From the NCBI RefSeq assembly GCF_902833225.1, contig NZ_CADFEI010000004.1, positions 124,001 through 188,000 on the forward strand: DNA of 64,000 bases, given 5' to 3'. The stretch comes from Burkholderia sp. BCC1644. Lineage in GTDB: Bacteria > Pseudomonadota > Gammaproteobacteria > Burkholderiales > Burkholderiaceae. Below are positions 1 through 9,063 of this stretch, piece by piece; the stretch's first letter is position 1; each line of letters opens with the position of its first letter. Both the position numbers and the translations under genes were made by a program. The notes under the pieces are model-generated. The model was not told the origin of the DNA and did not search any database. It saw only the letters and a list, made by a program, of their open reading frames with translations.

Positions 1-603
1 CTCGAGCCCGATCTCGTCGAAGCCGACGCCGAGCACCTCGACGCAGGCGGCCGATTCGTCGCCGTGCATCTCGGCCGCGCGGCGGCGGATCTTGTCCCAT
101 TCGCTGTCGAGATAGCAGACCACGAGCAGCTTGCCGACCTGGCGCATCAGCGTGCAGACGACGGCTTCCTCGCCCGCGCGCAGGTCGGCGCGCTCGGTGA
201 GCTTGCGCGCGACGCAGCCGGACAGCAGCGCCCGGTTGAGTTCGAGCTTCGCGTCGATGCGCCGCGGTGTGCTGTGGTGGAAATGGTCGACGAGCTTCAG
301 CCCGACGACCAGATGGCCGACGGCGTCCATGCCGAGCACCATCAGCGCTCGGGTCACGGTCGTGATGTTGCCGCCGAATGCCATGTACATCGCGGAGTTC
401 GCGAGCCGCAGCACTTTCTGCGTGAGCGCGAAGTCCGACAGCACGACGCGCACGAGCGCGGTGAAGTCGAGGTCGTCGTTCTTCATCGCGGCCATCGTCG
501 CACGCAGCGATTCCGACAGCAGCGGGAAGTCGCCCCGTTCGCTCATCCGGGCCCACAGCTTGTCCAGCAAGGCCGTGCGGGGCATGTGTTCGGTGATTGA
601 CAT
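1..603 (-). CDS. HDOD domain signalling protein (3' end missing)
   Basis: The reading frame starts with ATG at 603 and runs off the left edge, so only about 200 N-terminal residues are present. The pattern is that of an HDOD domain: a helical domain related to HD phosphohydrolases, with segments such as VLRLANSAMYMAFGG, ALMVLGMDAVGHLVVG and TLMRQVGKLLVVCYL. HDOD proteins usually lack the catalytic HD pair and act as regulatory scaffolds in signalling, often with c-di-GMP enzymes. It lies 27 bp downstream of the PAS-GGDEF-EAL gene on the same strand, so the two probably form an operon. What follows the HDOD domain cannot be seen. Confidence 0.8.
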   Translation of the reverse strand, partial: MSITEHMPRTALLDKLWARMSERGDFPLLSESLRATMAAMKNDDLDFTALVRVVLSDFALTQKVLRLANSAMYMAFGGNITTVTRALMVLGMDAVGHLVVGLKLVDHFHHSTPRRIDAKLELNRALLSGCVARKLTERADLRAGEEAVVCTLMRQVGKLLVVCYLDSEWDKIRRRAAEMHGDESAACVEVLGVGFDEIGLE

Positions 604-630
604 ACGGATCTGTCCGGTTCGCCGCGCGCG

Positions 631-2466
631 TCAGGCGGCGGCGTGCAGGTGCAGCTGCTGCGCCTCGAAGCGCCGCGCGAGCTCCTCGGACGGCAGCGCC
701 TGGCAGACGAGCCAGCCCTGGATGTGATTGCAGCCCATCTCCGTCAGCAGTTCGCGCTGCGCCTCGGTCTCGACGCCTTCGGCGACGAGTTCGAGATCGA
801 GTGTCTGCGCGAGTCCGACCACCGCCGATACGATCGCGCGGTCGTTGCGCGACGTCAGCAGGTTCTCGACGAAGCTGCGGTCGATCTTCAGTTTCGCGAG
901 CGGGAAGCGCTGCAGGTAGGCGAGGCTCGAATAGCCGGTGCCGAAATCGTCGATCGCGAAGCGGATGCCGAGATCGGTCAGCTCCTCGAGCAGCACTTTC
1001 GCATGGGCGGGATCGTGCATCAGCAGGCTTTCGGTGATTTCGAGCACGATGCGGCGCGGGTCGATGCCCGTCAGCGCGATCGCCTCGCGCACGCTCTGCG
1101 TGAAGCGCGGGTCGCGGAACTGCTGCGGCGACACGTTGACGGCCACGTACTGCAGCGCGAGCCCCTGGCGGTCCCACGCGACGAGCTGCATGCACGCGGC
1201 CTTGAGCACCCAGTTGCCGAGGTAGTTGATCAGGCCGGTCGATTCGGCGAGCGGAATGAAGGTCGCCGGCGGCACCAGGCCGTGTACCGGATGGCGCCAG
1301 CGGATCAGCGCCTCGACGCCGACCACCGCGCCCGACTGGCTGCGCGTGATCGGCTGGAAATGGAGCGAGAACTCGCCGTTGCGCACGCCGTCGTACAGGT
1401 CGGCTTCGAGCTTCAGCCGTTCGGCGTCGGCCGGATCGTCGACCGGCGCGTGGAACGCGAGCGCGTTGCCGCCCGATGCCTTCGCCTGCGCGAGCGCGTG
1501 GTCGGCGCGGCGCAGCAGCGGGCTGTGATGCTGCGCGCGATGCGGCGCGGCCCGTTCGTCCGGATACAGCGCGATGCCGATGCTCGCGGACAAGTGCACG
1601 GTCTGCCCCTGGTACACGTAGGGCTCGCGCACCGCGGCCTGCAGCCGGCGCGCGAGCGCGTCGGCGGCATGGCTCGCCTGCGTGCGGCCGGATGCGCCGA
1701 GCACGACCGCGAACTTGTCGCTCGCGACGCGCGCGAGCCGCTCGTTCGGCGTGACGAGCGCCTTCAGCCGCTGCGCGGTCTCGCGCAGCAGCGTGTCGCC
1801 CGCGTCGTAGCCGAGCGCGCGGTTGATCCGCTGGTAGTCGTCGAGGTCGAGCAGCAGCAGCGCCGCGCAGGTGCCGTCCTCGTCGGCGGTCTGCTGCGCG
1901 CGCATCAGCGCCGGCACGAGCGCGGACAGGTTGTCGAGCCCCGTCATCGGGTCATGGTGCATTTCGTACGTCAGCTTCGCCTCGAGCGCGCGCCACGACG
2001 ACACGTCGAATGCCGCGATCGCGAAACCGTCGACACCGTGGTGGCGGCTCTTGAACGCGCGGACCTCGACGTCCAGCGGATAGGTGAGCGACTTGACGAT
2101 GCACATCGTCGCCTTCTCGACCTGGCCGGAGCGCGCCGCGCGCGCAAGCAGGCCTTCGAGCGCCGAGGTATCCTGTTCGGCGATCAGGTCGCGCAGCGTC
2201 AGCGTATGCAGGTAGTCGCGGTGGTAGCCGATGAAGCGCAGGCTCGCGTCGGACACGTACAGAAAGCGCAGCTCGCGGTCGACATGGGCGAGGAAGTCCA
2301 CCGTGCCGACCGTCTGTTCCAGCCAGTTGCGCACGGAGTCGTCGCGGCGCGGCGCGCCGGCGCGCGCGGGCATCAGCGCGCCGCCCGACCAGGCGAAGCG
2401 GCGCAGCGTATGCAAGGCACTGCGCCAGGAGCCCTTGCGTGACGTCTGTTTCCTGTTGGCTTCCAT
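631..2466 (-). CDS. PAS-GGDEF-EAL protein, probable c-di-GMP phosphodiesterase
   Basis: A 611-residue protein. An in-frame extension to 2580 exists, but ATG 2466 (MEANRKQ) fits better because the extra N-terminus is low-complexity. A PAS-like sensor (about residues 45-150, FLYVSDASLRFIGYHRDYL) is followed by a GGDEF domain (about 175-335) and an EAL domain (about 350-600). The cyclase signature is degenerate, reading ASDKF instead of GGDEF, so synthesis is unlikely. The EAL domain keeps its metal and catalytic residues: VEALIRW, VNVSPQQF, LEITES, IDDFGTGYSSL, LKIDRSF and AEGVETEAQ. It should therefore hydrolyse c-di-GMP, with the GGDEF part possibly binding GTP as an allosteric site. No membrane segment is seen. 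The HDOD gene follows closely. Confidence 0.88.
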   Translation of the reverse strand: MEANRKQTSRKGSWRSALHTLRRFAWSGGALMPARAGAPRRDDSVRNWLEQTVGTVDFLAHVDRELRFLYVSDASLRFIGYHRDYLHTLTLRDLIAEQDTSALEGLLARAARSGQVEKATMCIVKSLTYPLDVEVRAFKSRHHGVDGFAIAAFDVSSWRALEAKLTYEMHHDPMTGLDNLSALVPALMRAQQTADEDGTCAALLLLDLDDYQRINRALGYDAGDTLLRETAQRLKALVTPNERLARVASDKFAVVLGASGRTQASHAADALARRLQAAVREPYVYQGQTVHLSASIGIALYPDERAAPHRAQHHSPLLRRADHALAQAKASGGNALAFHAPVDDPADAERLKLEADLYDGVRNGEFSLHFQPITRSQSGAVVGVEALIRWRHPVHGLVPPATFIPLAESTGLINYLGNWVLKAACMQLVAWDRQGLALQYVAVNVSPQQFRDPRFTQSVREAIALTGIDPRRIVLEITESLLMHDPAHAKVLLEELTDLGIRFAIDDFGTGYSSLAYLQRFPLAKLKIDRSFVENLLTSRNDRAIVSAVVGLAQTLDLELVAEGVETEAQRELLTEMGCNHIQGWLVCQALPSEELARRFEAQQLHLHAAA

Positions 2467-2651
2467 GTTTCTCGCTGACGTGAAGGGCTGGAACCGGTTG
2501 TCCGCAAGGAATAACGGCAGACTGTGCGGAATCTTTAACGGGCCGGCCGCGGATGGCGCTGCCGCTGGTCCGGATCGCAAACCGGATGTTCGACAGGCGA
2601 ACGCCGGCGTGGCCTACATTGAGGCTGACTTTATAAGAAATGAGGACGCAG

Positions 2652-3200
2652 ATGAAGCGAAAACTGTTGCTGGGCGCCGTGGCGGCGCTGGTGGCCGGCC
2701 ATGCGCTGATGGCGCAGGCGGAACTGAAGCCGGGTGCTGCTGCGCCGGACTTCACGACGCAGGCGTCGCTGGGCGGCAAGACTTACACGTACTCGCTCGC
2801 CGATGCGCTGAAGCAGGGGCCGGTCGTGCTGTATTTCTACCCGGCCGCGTTCACGAAGGGCTGCACGATCGAGGCGCATGCGTTCGCGGATGCGGTCGAC
2901 CGTTACAAGGCTTACGGCGCGACGGTGATCGGCGTATCGGCCGACAATATCGACACGCTGACGAAGTTCTCGGTGAGCGAGTGCCGGAGCAAGTTCCCGG
3001 TCGCGGCCGATCCGGACGCGAAGATCATCCGTGAATACGACGCGAAGCTGCCGGCGCTCGACCGCGCGAATCGCGTGTCGTACGTGATCTCGCCGGAAGG
3101 GAAGATCCTGTACGAGTACACGAGCCTGTCGCCCGACAAGCACGTCGAGAACACGCTCGCCGCCGTGAAGGCGTGGGCCGACGCGCATCCGAAGCAGTAA
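2652..3200 (+). CDS. Secreted BCP/AhpC-type peroxiredoxin
   Basis: A 182-residue thiol peroxidase. I chose ATG 2652 (MKRKLLL) over ATG 2640 because an AGGACG ribosome site precedes it and it gives a clean signal peptide (about residues 1-23, ending ALMAQA). The mature part is a thioredoxin-fold AhpC/TSA domain with the peroxidatic motif P64xxxT68xxC71 (YPAAFTKGC). Cys111 (SECRSKF) is a candidate resolving cysteine. The family reduces hydrogen peroxide and organic peroxides. Export to the periplasm is less usual for a BCP-type enzyme but is common in Burkholderia. It is divergent from the PAS-GGDEF-EAL gene, with a 185-bp gap, and appears to be a single gene. Confidence 0.88.
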   Translation: MKRKLLLGAVAALVAGHALMAQAELKPGAAAPDFTTQASLGGKTYTYSLADALKQGPVVLYFYPAAFTKGCTIEAHAFADAVDRYKAYGATVIGVSADNIDTLTKFSVSECRSKFPVAADPDAKIIREYDAKLPALDRANRVSYVISPEGKILYEYTSLSPDKHVENTLAAVKAWADAHPKQ

Positions 3201-3287
3201 GCGCGCACCCGAGGCGACGACGCGGCCCGTCGTGCGGGTCGCGGGCACGGGAGCACGCGCCGCCGGGCGGCGGCGCGCGACCGGTTG

Positions 3288-3917
3288 CTACGCGCGCAAG
3301 GCCTGCTCGATCGGCACGCTGCCGCCGACGAAGCCGACGATCTTGCGCGAGATGCCGAGCTTGATCGCCTCGATCGCGGCCCACGCGACGTCCTGGCGCG
3401 ATACCGGCGGCGCGGGATCGAGCCACGCATCGGTCAGCGCGATCTTGCCGACGCCCGGATCGTCCGTGAGCGGGCCCGGGCGCAGGATCACGTAGTCGAC
3501 GCCCGAGGCCGTCACGCCGTCGTCGCCTTCGCGCTTCATCTGCGAATAGTGGCGCAGCGCATCCGGCGCCTGTTCGGGCCGGTAGGCCGACAGCGAACTG
3601 ATCACCACGAGCTTCTGCGCGTTGTAGGCCAGCGTGTATTCGGCCGCGCGGGCCACCGCATCGCGGTCGACCTGTTCCTCTTCGGCCGCGCCCTCCGATT
3701 CGGCCGAGCCGGCCGCGTAGATCACGTGCGTGATGCCCTGGAATGCGTGCGAGAAATCGTTCGTCAGATCGGCCTCGACGACCCGTGCGCCCGCCAGCGC
3801 ATAGCCGTGCCGGCGCACGAGCGCCGTGACCTCGAACTCCGGCTGCTTGAGCAGCAGATCCGCGCAGGCCTGGCCCGTTCGGCCGGTCGCGCCAATCAGC
3901 AGTACCTTCGTTGTCAT
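3288..3917 (-). CDS. NAD(P)H-binding atypical SDR / NmrA-like protein
   Basis: A 209-residue Rossmann-fold protein. ATG 3917 is preceded by a good AAGGAG site, so the 9-residue in-frame extension is rejected. The dinucleotide loop GATGRTGQA lies near residue 9. The sequence then follows the atypical SDR layout: VTALVRR, VIYAAGSA, VVISSLSAYR and YVILRPGPLTDD. The Tyr-x-x-x-Lys pair of classical SDRs is not obvious, as in NmrA-like and flavin-reductase-like members. It may be a redox sensor or an oxidoreductase of unknown substrate. It converges with the peroxiredoxin gene across 87 bp. Confidence 0.82.
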   Translation of the reverse strand: MTTKVLLIGATGRTGQACADLLLKQPEFEVTALVRRHGYALAGARVVEADLTNDFSHAFQGITHVIYAAGSAESEGAAEEEQVDRDAVARAAEYTLAYNAQKLVVISSLSAYRPEQAPDALRHYSQMKREGDDGVTASGVDYVILRPGPLTDDPGVGKIALTDAWLDPAPPVSRQDVAWAAIEAIKLGISRKIVGFVGGSVPIEQALRA

Positions 3918-4225
3918 GAAACCGCTCCTTGCTCGATGCGTCATCCGTTCAGATAGGGACGGACGACCGATAACTCAAGTGTAATGTCGATTTGCCCCGG
4001 CGGCGGGTGCGTATTAAGGGGCGTACCGGCAGCGGGCATACCCGCATTGGGCTTTGCCGCACAGGCATCCCGGCGCGGGCATGCGATCTGCGACGCCTCG
4101 ACTGGCGTTCGGGCGTTCATTCATGTACACGAATGCGGGAATGACGCGCCGACCGGCTATCATGTGCGCGATGCTTTTTTCGCCGCACCGTCATACAACG
4201 CGTCGGCCCACCGGTTGGAGTACAC

Positions 4226-5653
4226 ATGGCATTACCCCTGGACAACGTCAGCATGGCCGTGTTCTGCGACTTCGAGAACGTCGCGCTCGGCGTGCGCGAC
4301 GCGAAGTACGAGAAATTCGACATCAAGCCCGTGCTGGAGCGCCTGCTGCTGAAGGGCAGCATCGTCGTGAAGAAGGCCTATTGCGACTGGGATCGCTACA
4401 AGGGCTTCAAGGCGTCGATGCACGAGGCGAGCTTCGAGCTGATCGAGATTCCGCACGTGCGCCAGTCGGGCAAGAATTCGGCCGACATCCGGCTCGTCGT
4501 CGATGCGCTCGACCTCTGCTACACGAAGTCGCACGTCGACACGTTCGTGATCATCAGCGGCGACTCGGATTTTTCGCCGCTCGTGTCGAAGCTGCGCGAG
4601 AACGCGAAGAAGGTGATCGGCGTCGGCGTGAAGAAATCGACGTCGGACCTGCTGGTCGCGAACTGCGACGAATTCATCTTCTACGACGACCTGGTGCGCG
4701 AGCAGCAGCGCACGCTCGCGAAACGCGAACAGCAGCAGCGTGCGGGCAACGGCGGGGCGAAGCGGCCCGACGAGCCGTCGTCGCGCAAGCACGACCTGGA
4801 CGCGCGCAAGGCCGAGGCGATCGCGCTGGCGGTCGAGACGTTCGATGCGCTCGCGTCGGAGCGCGACGACGTCGGCAAGATCTGGGCGTCGGTGCTCAAG
4901 AGCGCGATCAAGCGCCGCAAGCCGGATTTCAACGAGTCGTATTACGGATTCCGCGCGTTCGGCAACCTGCTCGACGAAGCGCAGGCGCGCGGCCTGCTCG
5001 AAGTGGGGCGTGACGACAAGTCGGGCGCGTTCGTGTCGCGGGCCCGCCAGCCGGCGGCCGTGGAGCATGTCGCGCCGGCCGGTGACGGCGGCGCGCACCA
5101 CGGCACGCGTGCGGCGGAGCCGGCGCGGGCCGGGCGCCATGCGCAACGCCGCGGGCAGCGGGCGGAAGCGGTCGTGCACGAAAGCGTGCAGGTCGAGGCG
5201 GAAGCGGTGGAGACGGCCGAGTTTGCCGACGTCGTGCCGGTTGCGCCTGCTGAAACGATCGAAGCGGCCGAGGTGCACGGCGAAGCGCAGGATGGCCGCA
5301 AGCGTGCGCGCAAGAGCGCGGCGAAGAAGACCGGGGCGAAGAAGGGGGCCGCCGCGAAGAGCGCCGGCGCGGCGAAGCACGGCGGCGACAAGCACGCGCA
5401 CGGCAAGCATGCCGACGACGCGCATCGCGACGCGGAGCGGGGCGATGCGCCGCACGTGGACGTGACGCATGCCGGGACGGCGGCCGACGATCGCGGTGGC
5501 GAGACTGCTGCCGCGCAGCCGTCGCACGACACGGCGCCGGTCGAAGCGCATGCCGAAGCCGCTGCCGAAGCGCCGGTCGCTGCCAAGAAGAAGCCGGCCC
5601 GCAAGGCCGCACCGCGCGCGCGTCGTCCGCGCAAGACGGCGGCGGCCGAGTAA
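4226..5653 (+). CDS. NYN-domain RNase-like protein with OST-HTH and Lys/Ala-rich tail
   Basis: A 475-residue protein, started at ATG 4226 behind a GGAG site. Residues about 10-155 form a NYN (PIN-like) domain with the acidic residues expected for a metal-dependent nuclease: FCDFENVALG, NSADIRLVVDALD and VIISGDSDFSPLV. Residues about 190-265 look like an OST-HTH/LOTUS RNA-binding domain (IWASVLKSAIKRRKPDFNE, YGFRAFGNLLDEAQARG). The remaining 200 residues are disordered. They are acidic and His-rich in parts, with two H1-like Lys/Ala blocks near 355-395 and 453-475 (KKTGAKKGAAAKSAGAAK). The domain pair suggests RNA cleavage or binding; the tail suggests nucleic-acid tethering. Family function in bacteria is poorly known. 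Confidence 0.85.
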   Translation: MALPLDNVSMAVFCDFENVALGVRDAKYEKFDIKPVLERLLLKGSIVVKKAYCDWDRYKGFKASMHEASFELIEIPHVRQSGKNSADIRLVVDALDLCYTKSHVDTFVIISGDSDFSPLVSKLRENAKKVIGVGVKKSTSDLLVANCDEFIFYDDLVREQQRTLAKREQQQRAGNGGAKRPDEPSSRKHDLDARKAEAIALAVETFDALASERDDVGKIWASVLKSAIKRRKPDFNESYYGFRAFGNLLDEAQARGLLEVGRDDKSGAFVSRARQPAAVEHVAPAGDGGAHHGTRAAEPARAGRHAQRRGQRAEAVVHESVQVEAEAVETAEFADVVPVAPAETIEAAEVHGEAQDGRKRARKSAAKKTGAKKGAAAKSAGAAKHGGDKHAHGKHADDAHRDAERGDAPHVDVTHAGTAADDRGGETAAAQPSHDTAPVEAHAEAAAEAPVAAKKKPARKAAPRARRPRKTAAAE

Positions 5654-5668
5654 CGGCATCCGCACCCT

Positions 5669-5693
5669 GCAGGCCGGCGCGACGCCGGCCTGC
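5669..5693. terminator. Strong hairpin between convergent genes
   Basis: A perfect 11-bp inverted repeat (GCAGGCCGGCG / CGCCGGCCTGC) with a 3-nt loop sits in the 44-bp gap between the convergent NYN and VOC genes. There is no clear U tract on either side, so it may be a bidirectional terminator or a simple transcript-end barrier. Confidence 0.5.
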
Positions 5694-5697
5694 CGCG

Positions 5698-6081
5698 CTA
5701 GCCGTTCAGCGCATACGGCCGCGTCATCACTTCGAGGAAGTGGCCGTCCGGATCGTCGAAGTACACGCCGCGCCCGCCGTTGTGGTGGTAGATGTCATCG
5801 GGCTGCCGCTTCGCCGGATCGGCCCAGTGCGCCAGCCCGCGCTCGCGGATGCGCGCCAGCACGCGGTCGAAACCGGCTTCGTCGAGTAGGAACGCGTAAT
5901 GCTGCGACCTGATTTCCCCCGCCTGTTCGTAGAAATCGAGCGACACGCCGTTGTCGAGCGCGACGACCAGCATCGCGCCGAACGGCGTCGGCGGCGGCAA
6001 TTCCAGGAGTTCGGTGAGGAAGCGGCTCGACGCGCGCTTGTCGTGGCACCAGACGATCGTATGGTTCAGCTGGACGTTCAT
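5698..6081 (-). CDS. VOC (glyoxalase/bleomycin-resistance fold) family protein
   Basis: A 127-residue single-module vicinal oxygen chelate protein. ATG 6081 (MNVQLNHTIVW) matches where this fold normally begins; an upstream in-frame ATG would add unrelated residues. Metal ligands typical of the fold can be picked out: His8 in LNHTIV, the E/H positions in the centre (SQHYAFLL), and the C-terminal FDDPDGHFLEVMTRP. The usual strand pattern VYFDDPDGHFLEV ends the domain. Substrate cannot be told from sequence; members include dioxygenases, isomerases and antibiotic-binding proteins. It stands alone, divergent from the iorAB-type genes. Confidence 0.82.
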   Translation of the reverse strand: MNVQLNHTIVWCHDKRASSRFLTELLELPPPTPFGAMLVVALDNGVSLDFYEQAGEIRSQHYAFLLDEAGFDRVLARIRERGLAHWADPAKRQPDDIYHHNGGRGVYFDDPDGHFLEVMTRPYALNG

Positions 6082-6346
6082 GGCGGATTCCCGGCAAAGG
6101 GGCGCGAGGGTGGTCATGGACACACGATAGTTGATCGTCCCGGGCGTGCAAGCCGGTTCCGAGGCCAACGTGGGGTCAGCTTCGGCGACCGAGCGCGATT
6201 CGTCGGCTGAAACGATCTGGACGATCGGCTACTTTTTCGGGAGCAAAGGTCATTGGCGCGGCTTTTTGCGCCGCCAAGAATCTCTGTCAACCATCGCCGT
6301 CATCCGCCGGATGACGAACCGGCGATGCCAGACAGGGAGACAGACG

Positions 6347-6787
6347 ATGCGCTTCACGCTGAACGGCCGGCCGTTCGATTTCGACGGCGATCCCGATACG
6401 CCGCTGCTGTGGGTCATTCGCGACTCGGCCCGGCTCACCGGTACCAAATACGGCTGCGGCATCGGTGCATGCGGCGCATGCACCGTGCATCTCGACGGTG
6501 AGGCCGCGCGTTCGTGCGTGCTGCCGGCCGTGAGCGTCGCGGGCCGTTCGGTCACGACGATCGAGGGGCTGTCGCACGATCGCTCGCACCCGGTGCAGCG
6601 CGCGTGGATCGAGAAGGACGTGCCGCAGTGCGGCTACTGCCAGTCGGGAATGGTGATGGCCACCGCCGCGCTGCTCGCTCGGCACCGTAAGCCGACCGAC
6701 GCGCAGATCGACCAGGCCGTCACGAACCTGTGCCGCTGCGCGACCTACCAACGCATTCGCGAGGCGATCCATGTCGCGGCCGGCTGA
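6347..6787 (+). CDS. iorA: Isoquinoline 1-oxidoreductase-type [2Fe-2S] subunit
   Basis: A 146-residue small subunit of a molybdenum hydroxylase. ATG 6347 has a GGGAG site and begins exactly at the ferredoxin fold. The first plant-type [2Fe-2S] site uses Cys37, Cys42, Cys45 and Cys57 ([17 protein letters not shown]). The second, helical [2Fe-2S] domain uses Cys95, Cys98, Cys129 and Cys131 ([18 protein letters not shown]). It passes electrons from the molybdenum cofactor subunit encoded next. Its last 17 bases overlap the iorB start, so translation is coupled. It has no signal of its own and is presumably exported with IorB. Confidence 0.9.
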   Translation: MRFTLNGRPFDFDGDPDTPLLWVIRDSARLTGTKYGCGIGACGACTVHLDGEAARSCVLPAVSVAGRSVTTIEGLSHDRSHPVQRAWIEKDVPQCGYCQSGMVMATAALLARHRKPTDAQIDQAVTNLCRCATYQRIREAIHVAAG

Positions 6788-8975
6788 TGCGGGGCGGGCA
6801 CCGGATGTGCCGAATGCGTCTCGGCGCGGGTTCCTGAAGGGCGGCGTCGCGCTCGCGGGAAGCCTGCTGCTGCCGCTTGCAATCGGTGACGTCGTGCAGG
6901 CGGCCGGCGACGGCGCGCGCTTTCGCGAAATCAACGACTGGGTGCGCGTCGACGCCGACGGCAGCACGATCATCGGCCTGTCGCAGGCGGAAGTCGGGCA
7001 GGGTGTCTACACGGGGCTGCCGCAGGTGCTCGCCGACGAGATGGATGCCGACTGGCGCAGTGTGACGGTCGAGTTCGTCACGGGGCGCGACGCGTACCGG
7101 ATCGACGCCGCGAACGAGGCGCCGCAGCAGTTCGTCGGTGCGTCGATGTCGGCGACGATGTTCTACACGCGGCTGCGCATTGCCGGCGCGCAGGCGCGCT
7201 CGGCGTTCCTGCGCGCCGGCGCCGCGCGGCTCGGCGTGCGCGACACGCAGTGCGTGACGCGCGACGGCCGCGTGATCCATGCGCCGAGTGGCCGGTCGCT
7301 GTCATACGGGGAACTCGTCGACGCCGCCGCGAAGCTGCCGCACGATCCGCAACCGCGGTTGAAGCCGGCGTCTGCCCACACGCTGATCGGGCGCCCGCTG
7401 CACAAGCTCGACGTGCCCGCGAAGGTCGACGGCAGTGCGATCTACGGGATCGACGTGCAGGTGCCCGACATGCTGGTCGGCGCGCTGACGATGGCACCGA
7501 CGCTGAACGGCCGACCGACGGCCGTGAAGAACCGCGACGCACTGCGCGCGATGCCGGGCGTGGCGGACGTCGTACTCGCGAAGGATGCAGTGATCGTCGT
7601 CGCGCACACCTATTGGCAGGCGAAGAAGGCGTGCGACGCGGCGGACATCGTGTGGGATGCGGGTTCGACGCCGGCGTTCGACAGCGCAACGATCCTCGCC
7701 CAGCGCAAGGGCGCGTTGCAGGCGGAACACGCAGTGGTCGCCGCGCAGATCGGCGAGCCCATGCGCCATCTCGCCGAAGCCGGCACGATCGTCGAGGCCG
7801 ACTACCACACGCCGTACATCGTTCACGCGACGATGGAGCCCGTCAACGCGACCGTGCACGTGCGGGCGGACGAGATCGAGGTGTGGGGGCCGATCCAGGG
7901 GCAGGACAAGGTGCGCTGGACGCTGTCGTCGCTGTTCGGTGTGCCGGCCGGGAAGGTCATCGTCAACACGACGTTTCTCGGCGGCAGCTTCGGCCGCAAG
8001 TACGTGCCCGATTTCGTCGTGCACGCGGCCGTTGCGTCGAAGGCGGTCGGGCGACCCGTGAAGGTGATCCGCTCGCGCGAGGACGACATCCGTCACGGCT
8101 TCTATCGACCGTGCGCGTCCGCGCGCTTTCGCGCGGCGCTCGGCAGCGACGGGCTGCCGGTCGCGCTGCATGCGCGCGTCGCCGGTCACTCGCTGTATGC
8201 GGCGATCAAGCGCGACCGCTACGAGAAGGCGGGCGGCTGGGACGAGACGATGCTCGACGGCCTGTACGACCTTTGCTACGACGTGCCGAACCTGCTGGTC
8301 GACTCGGTCACGGTGATGCAGCCGATCCCGGTCAGCTTCATGCGCAGCGTCGGCAGCACGTCGACGGTGTTTTTCCTCGAGAGCTTCGTGAACGAGCTCG
8401 CGCACACGGTGCGGGCCGATCCCGTGCGCTATCGGCGCGCGTTGCTGAAGCGCGACCCGCTCGCGCTACGCGTGCTCGACGCGACGGCCGCGCGCGCGAA
8501 CTGGTTCGGTCACGCGCCGGCCGGCCTGTCGCGCGGCGTCGCGTATTCACTGTACACGGGGCGCGGCGGTGCGTTCAGCACGTATGTCGCGACGATCGCC
8601 GAGGTGCGCGTGACGGGCGGCAACGTGAAGCTCGAACGGATCGTGTGCGGCATCGATTGCGGGCGCGCGATCAATCCGCTGCTGATTCGCGAGATGGTCG
8701 AAGGCGGCGTCGGCTTCGCGCTGACCAATACGTTCAGGAGCGAGATCACGTTCGAGCACGGCGCGGTCGTACAGCGCAATTTCGCCGACTACCCGCTGCT
8801 TGGTCTGGCCGAGATGCCGAAGATCGAGGTGGTGATCGTCGACAGCGATCGCGATCCGCAAGGCTGTGGCGAAGTCGCGTTGCCGCCCGTTGCGCCGGCC
8901 GTCGCCGATGCGATCTGGCGTGCGACCGGCGAGCGGCCGCGCGCGATGCCGTTCGTCACGCCGCTCGCGACCTGA
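6771..8975 (+). CDS. iorB: Isoquinoline 1-oxidoreductase-type molybdopterin subunit
   Basis: A 734-residue large subunit of the xanthine dehydrogenase family. The N-terminus carries a twin-arginine signal, SRRGFLKGG followed by a hydrophobic run, so the enzyme probably works in the periplasm. Mo-cofactor motifs include [32 protein letters not shown] and the C-terminal [20 protein letters not shown], where the Glu near the end is the usual catalytic base. The name comes from isoquinoline oxidation, but homologues oxidise aldehydes and N-heterocycles, so the substrate is open. The separate cytochrome c subunit found with some relatives is absent here. A porin follows 88 bp downstream. Confidence 0.88.
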   Translation: MSRPADAGRAPDVPNASRRGFLKGGVALAGSLLLPLAIGDVVQAAGDGARFREINDWVRVDADGSTIIGLSQAEVGQGVYTGLPQVLADEMDADWRSVTVEFVTGRDAYRIDAANEAPQQFVGASMSATMFYTRLRIAGAQARSAFLRAGAARLGVRDTQCVTRDGRVIHAPSGRSLSYGELVDAAAKLPHDPQPRLKPASAHTLIGRPLHKLDVPAKVDGSAIYGIDVQVPDMLVGALTMAPTLNGRPTAVKNRDALRAMPGVADVVLAKDAVIVVAHTYWQAKKACDAADIVWDAGSTPAFDSATILAQRKGALQAEHAVVAAQIGEPMRHLAEAGTIVEADYHTPYIVHATMEPVNATVHVRADEIEVWGPIQGQDKVRWTLSSLFGVPAGKVIVNTTFLGGSFGRKYVPDFVVHAAVASKAVGRPVKVIRSREDDIRHGFYRPCASARFRAALGSDGLPVALHARVAGHSLYAAIKRDRYEKAGGWDETMLDGLYDLCYDVPNLLVDSVTVMQPIPVSFMRSVGSTSTVFFLESFVNELAHTVRADPVRYRRALLKRDPLALRVLDATAARANWFGHAPAGLSRGVAYSLYTGRGGAFSTYVATIAEVRVTGGNVKLERIVCGIDCGRAINPLLIREMVEGGVGFALTNTFRSEITFEHGAVVQRNFADYPLLGLAEMPKIEVVIVDSDRDPQGCGEVALPPVAPAVADAIWRATGERPRAMPFVTPLAT

Positions 8976-9063
8976 ACGACCGGGTATCCCCCACGGGCCA
9001 GCGCCGCCGCACGCGTCGCCGGTCAATATCAAGCATAACTACACAACAGGTCTGGAGACTTCA

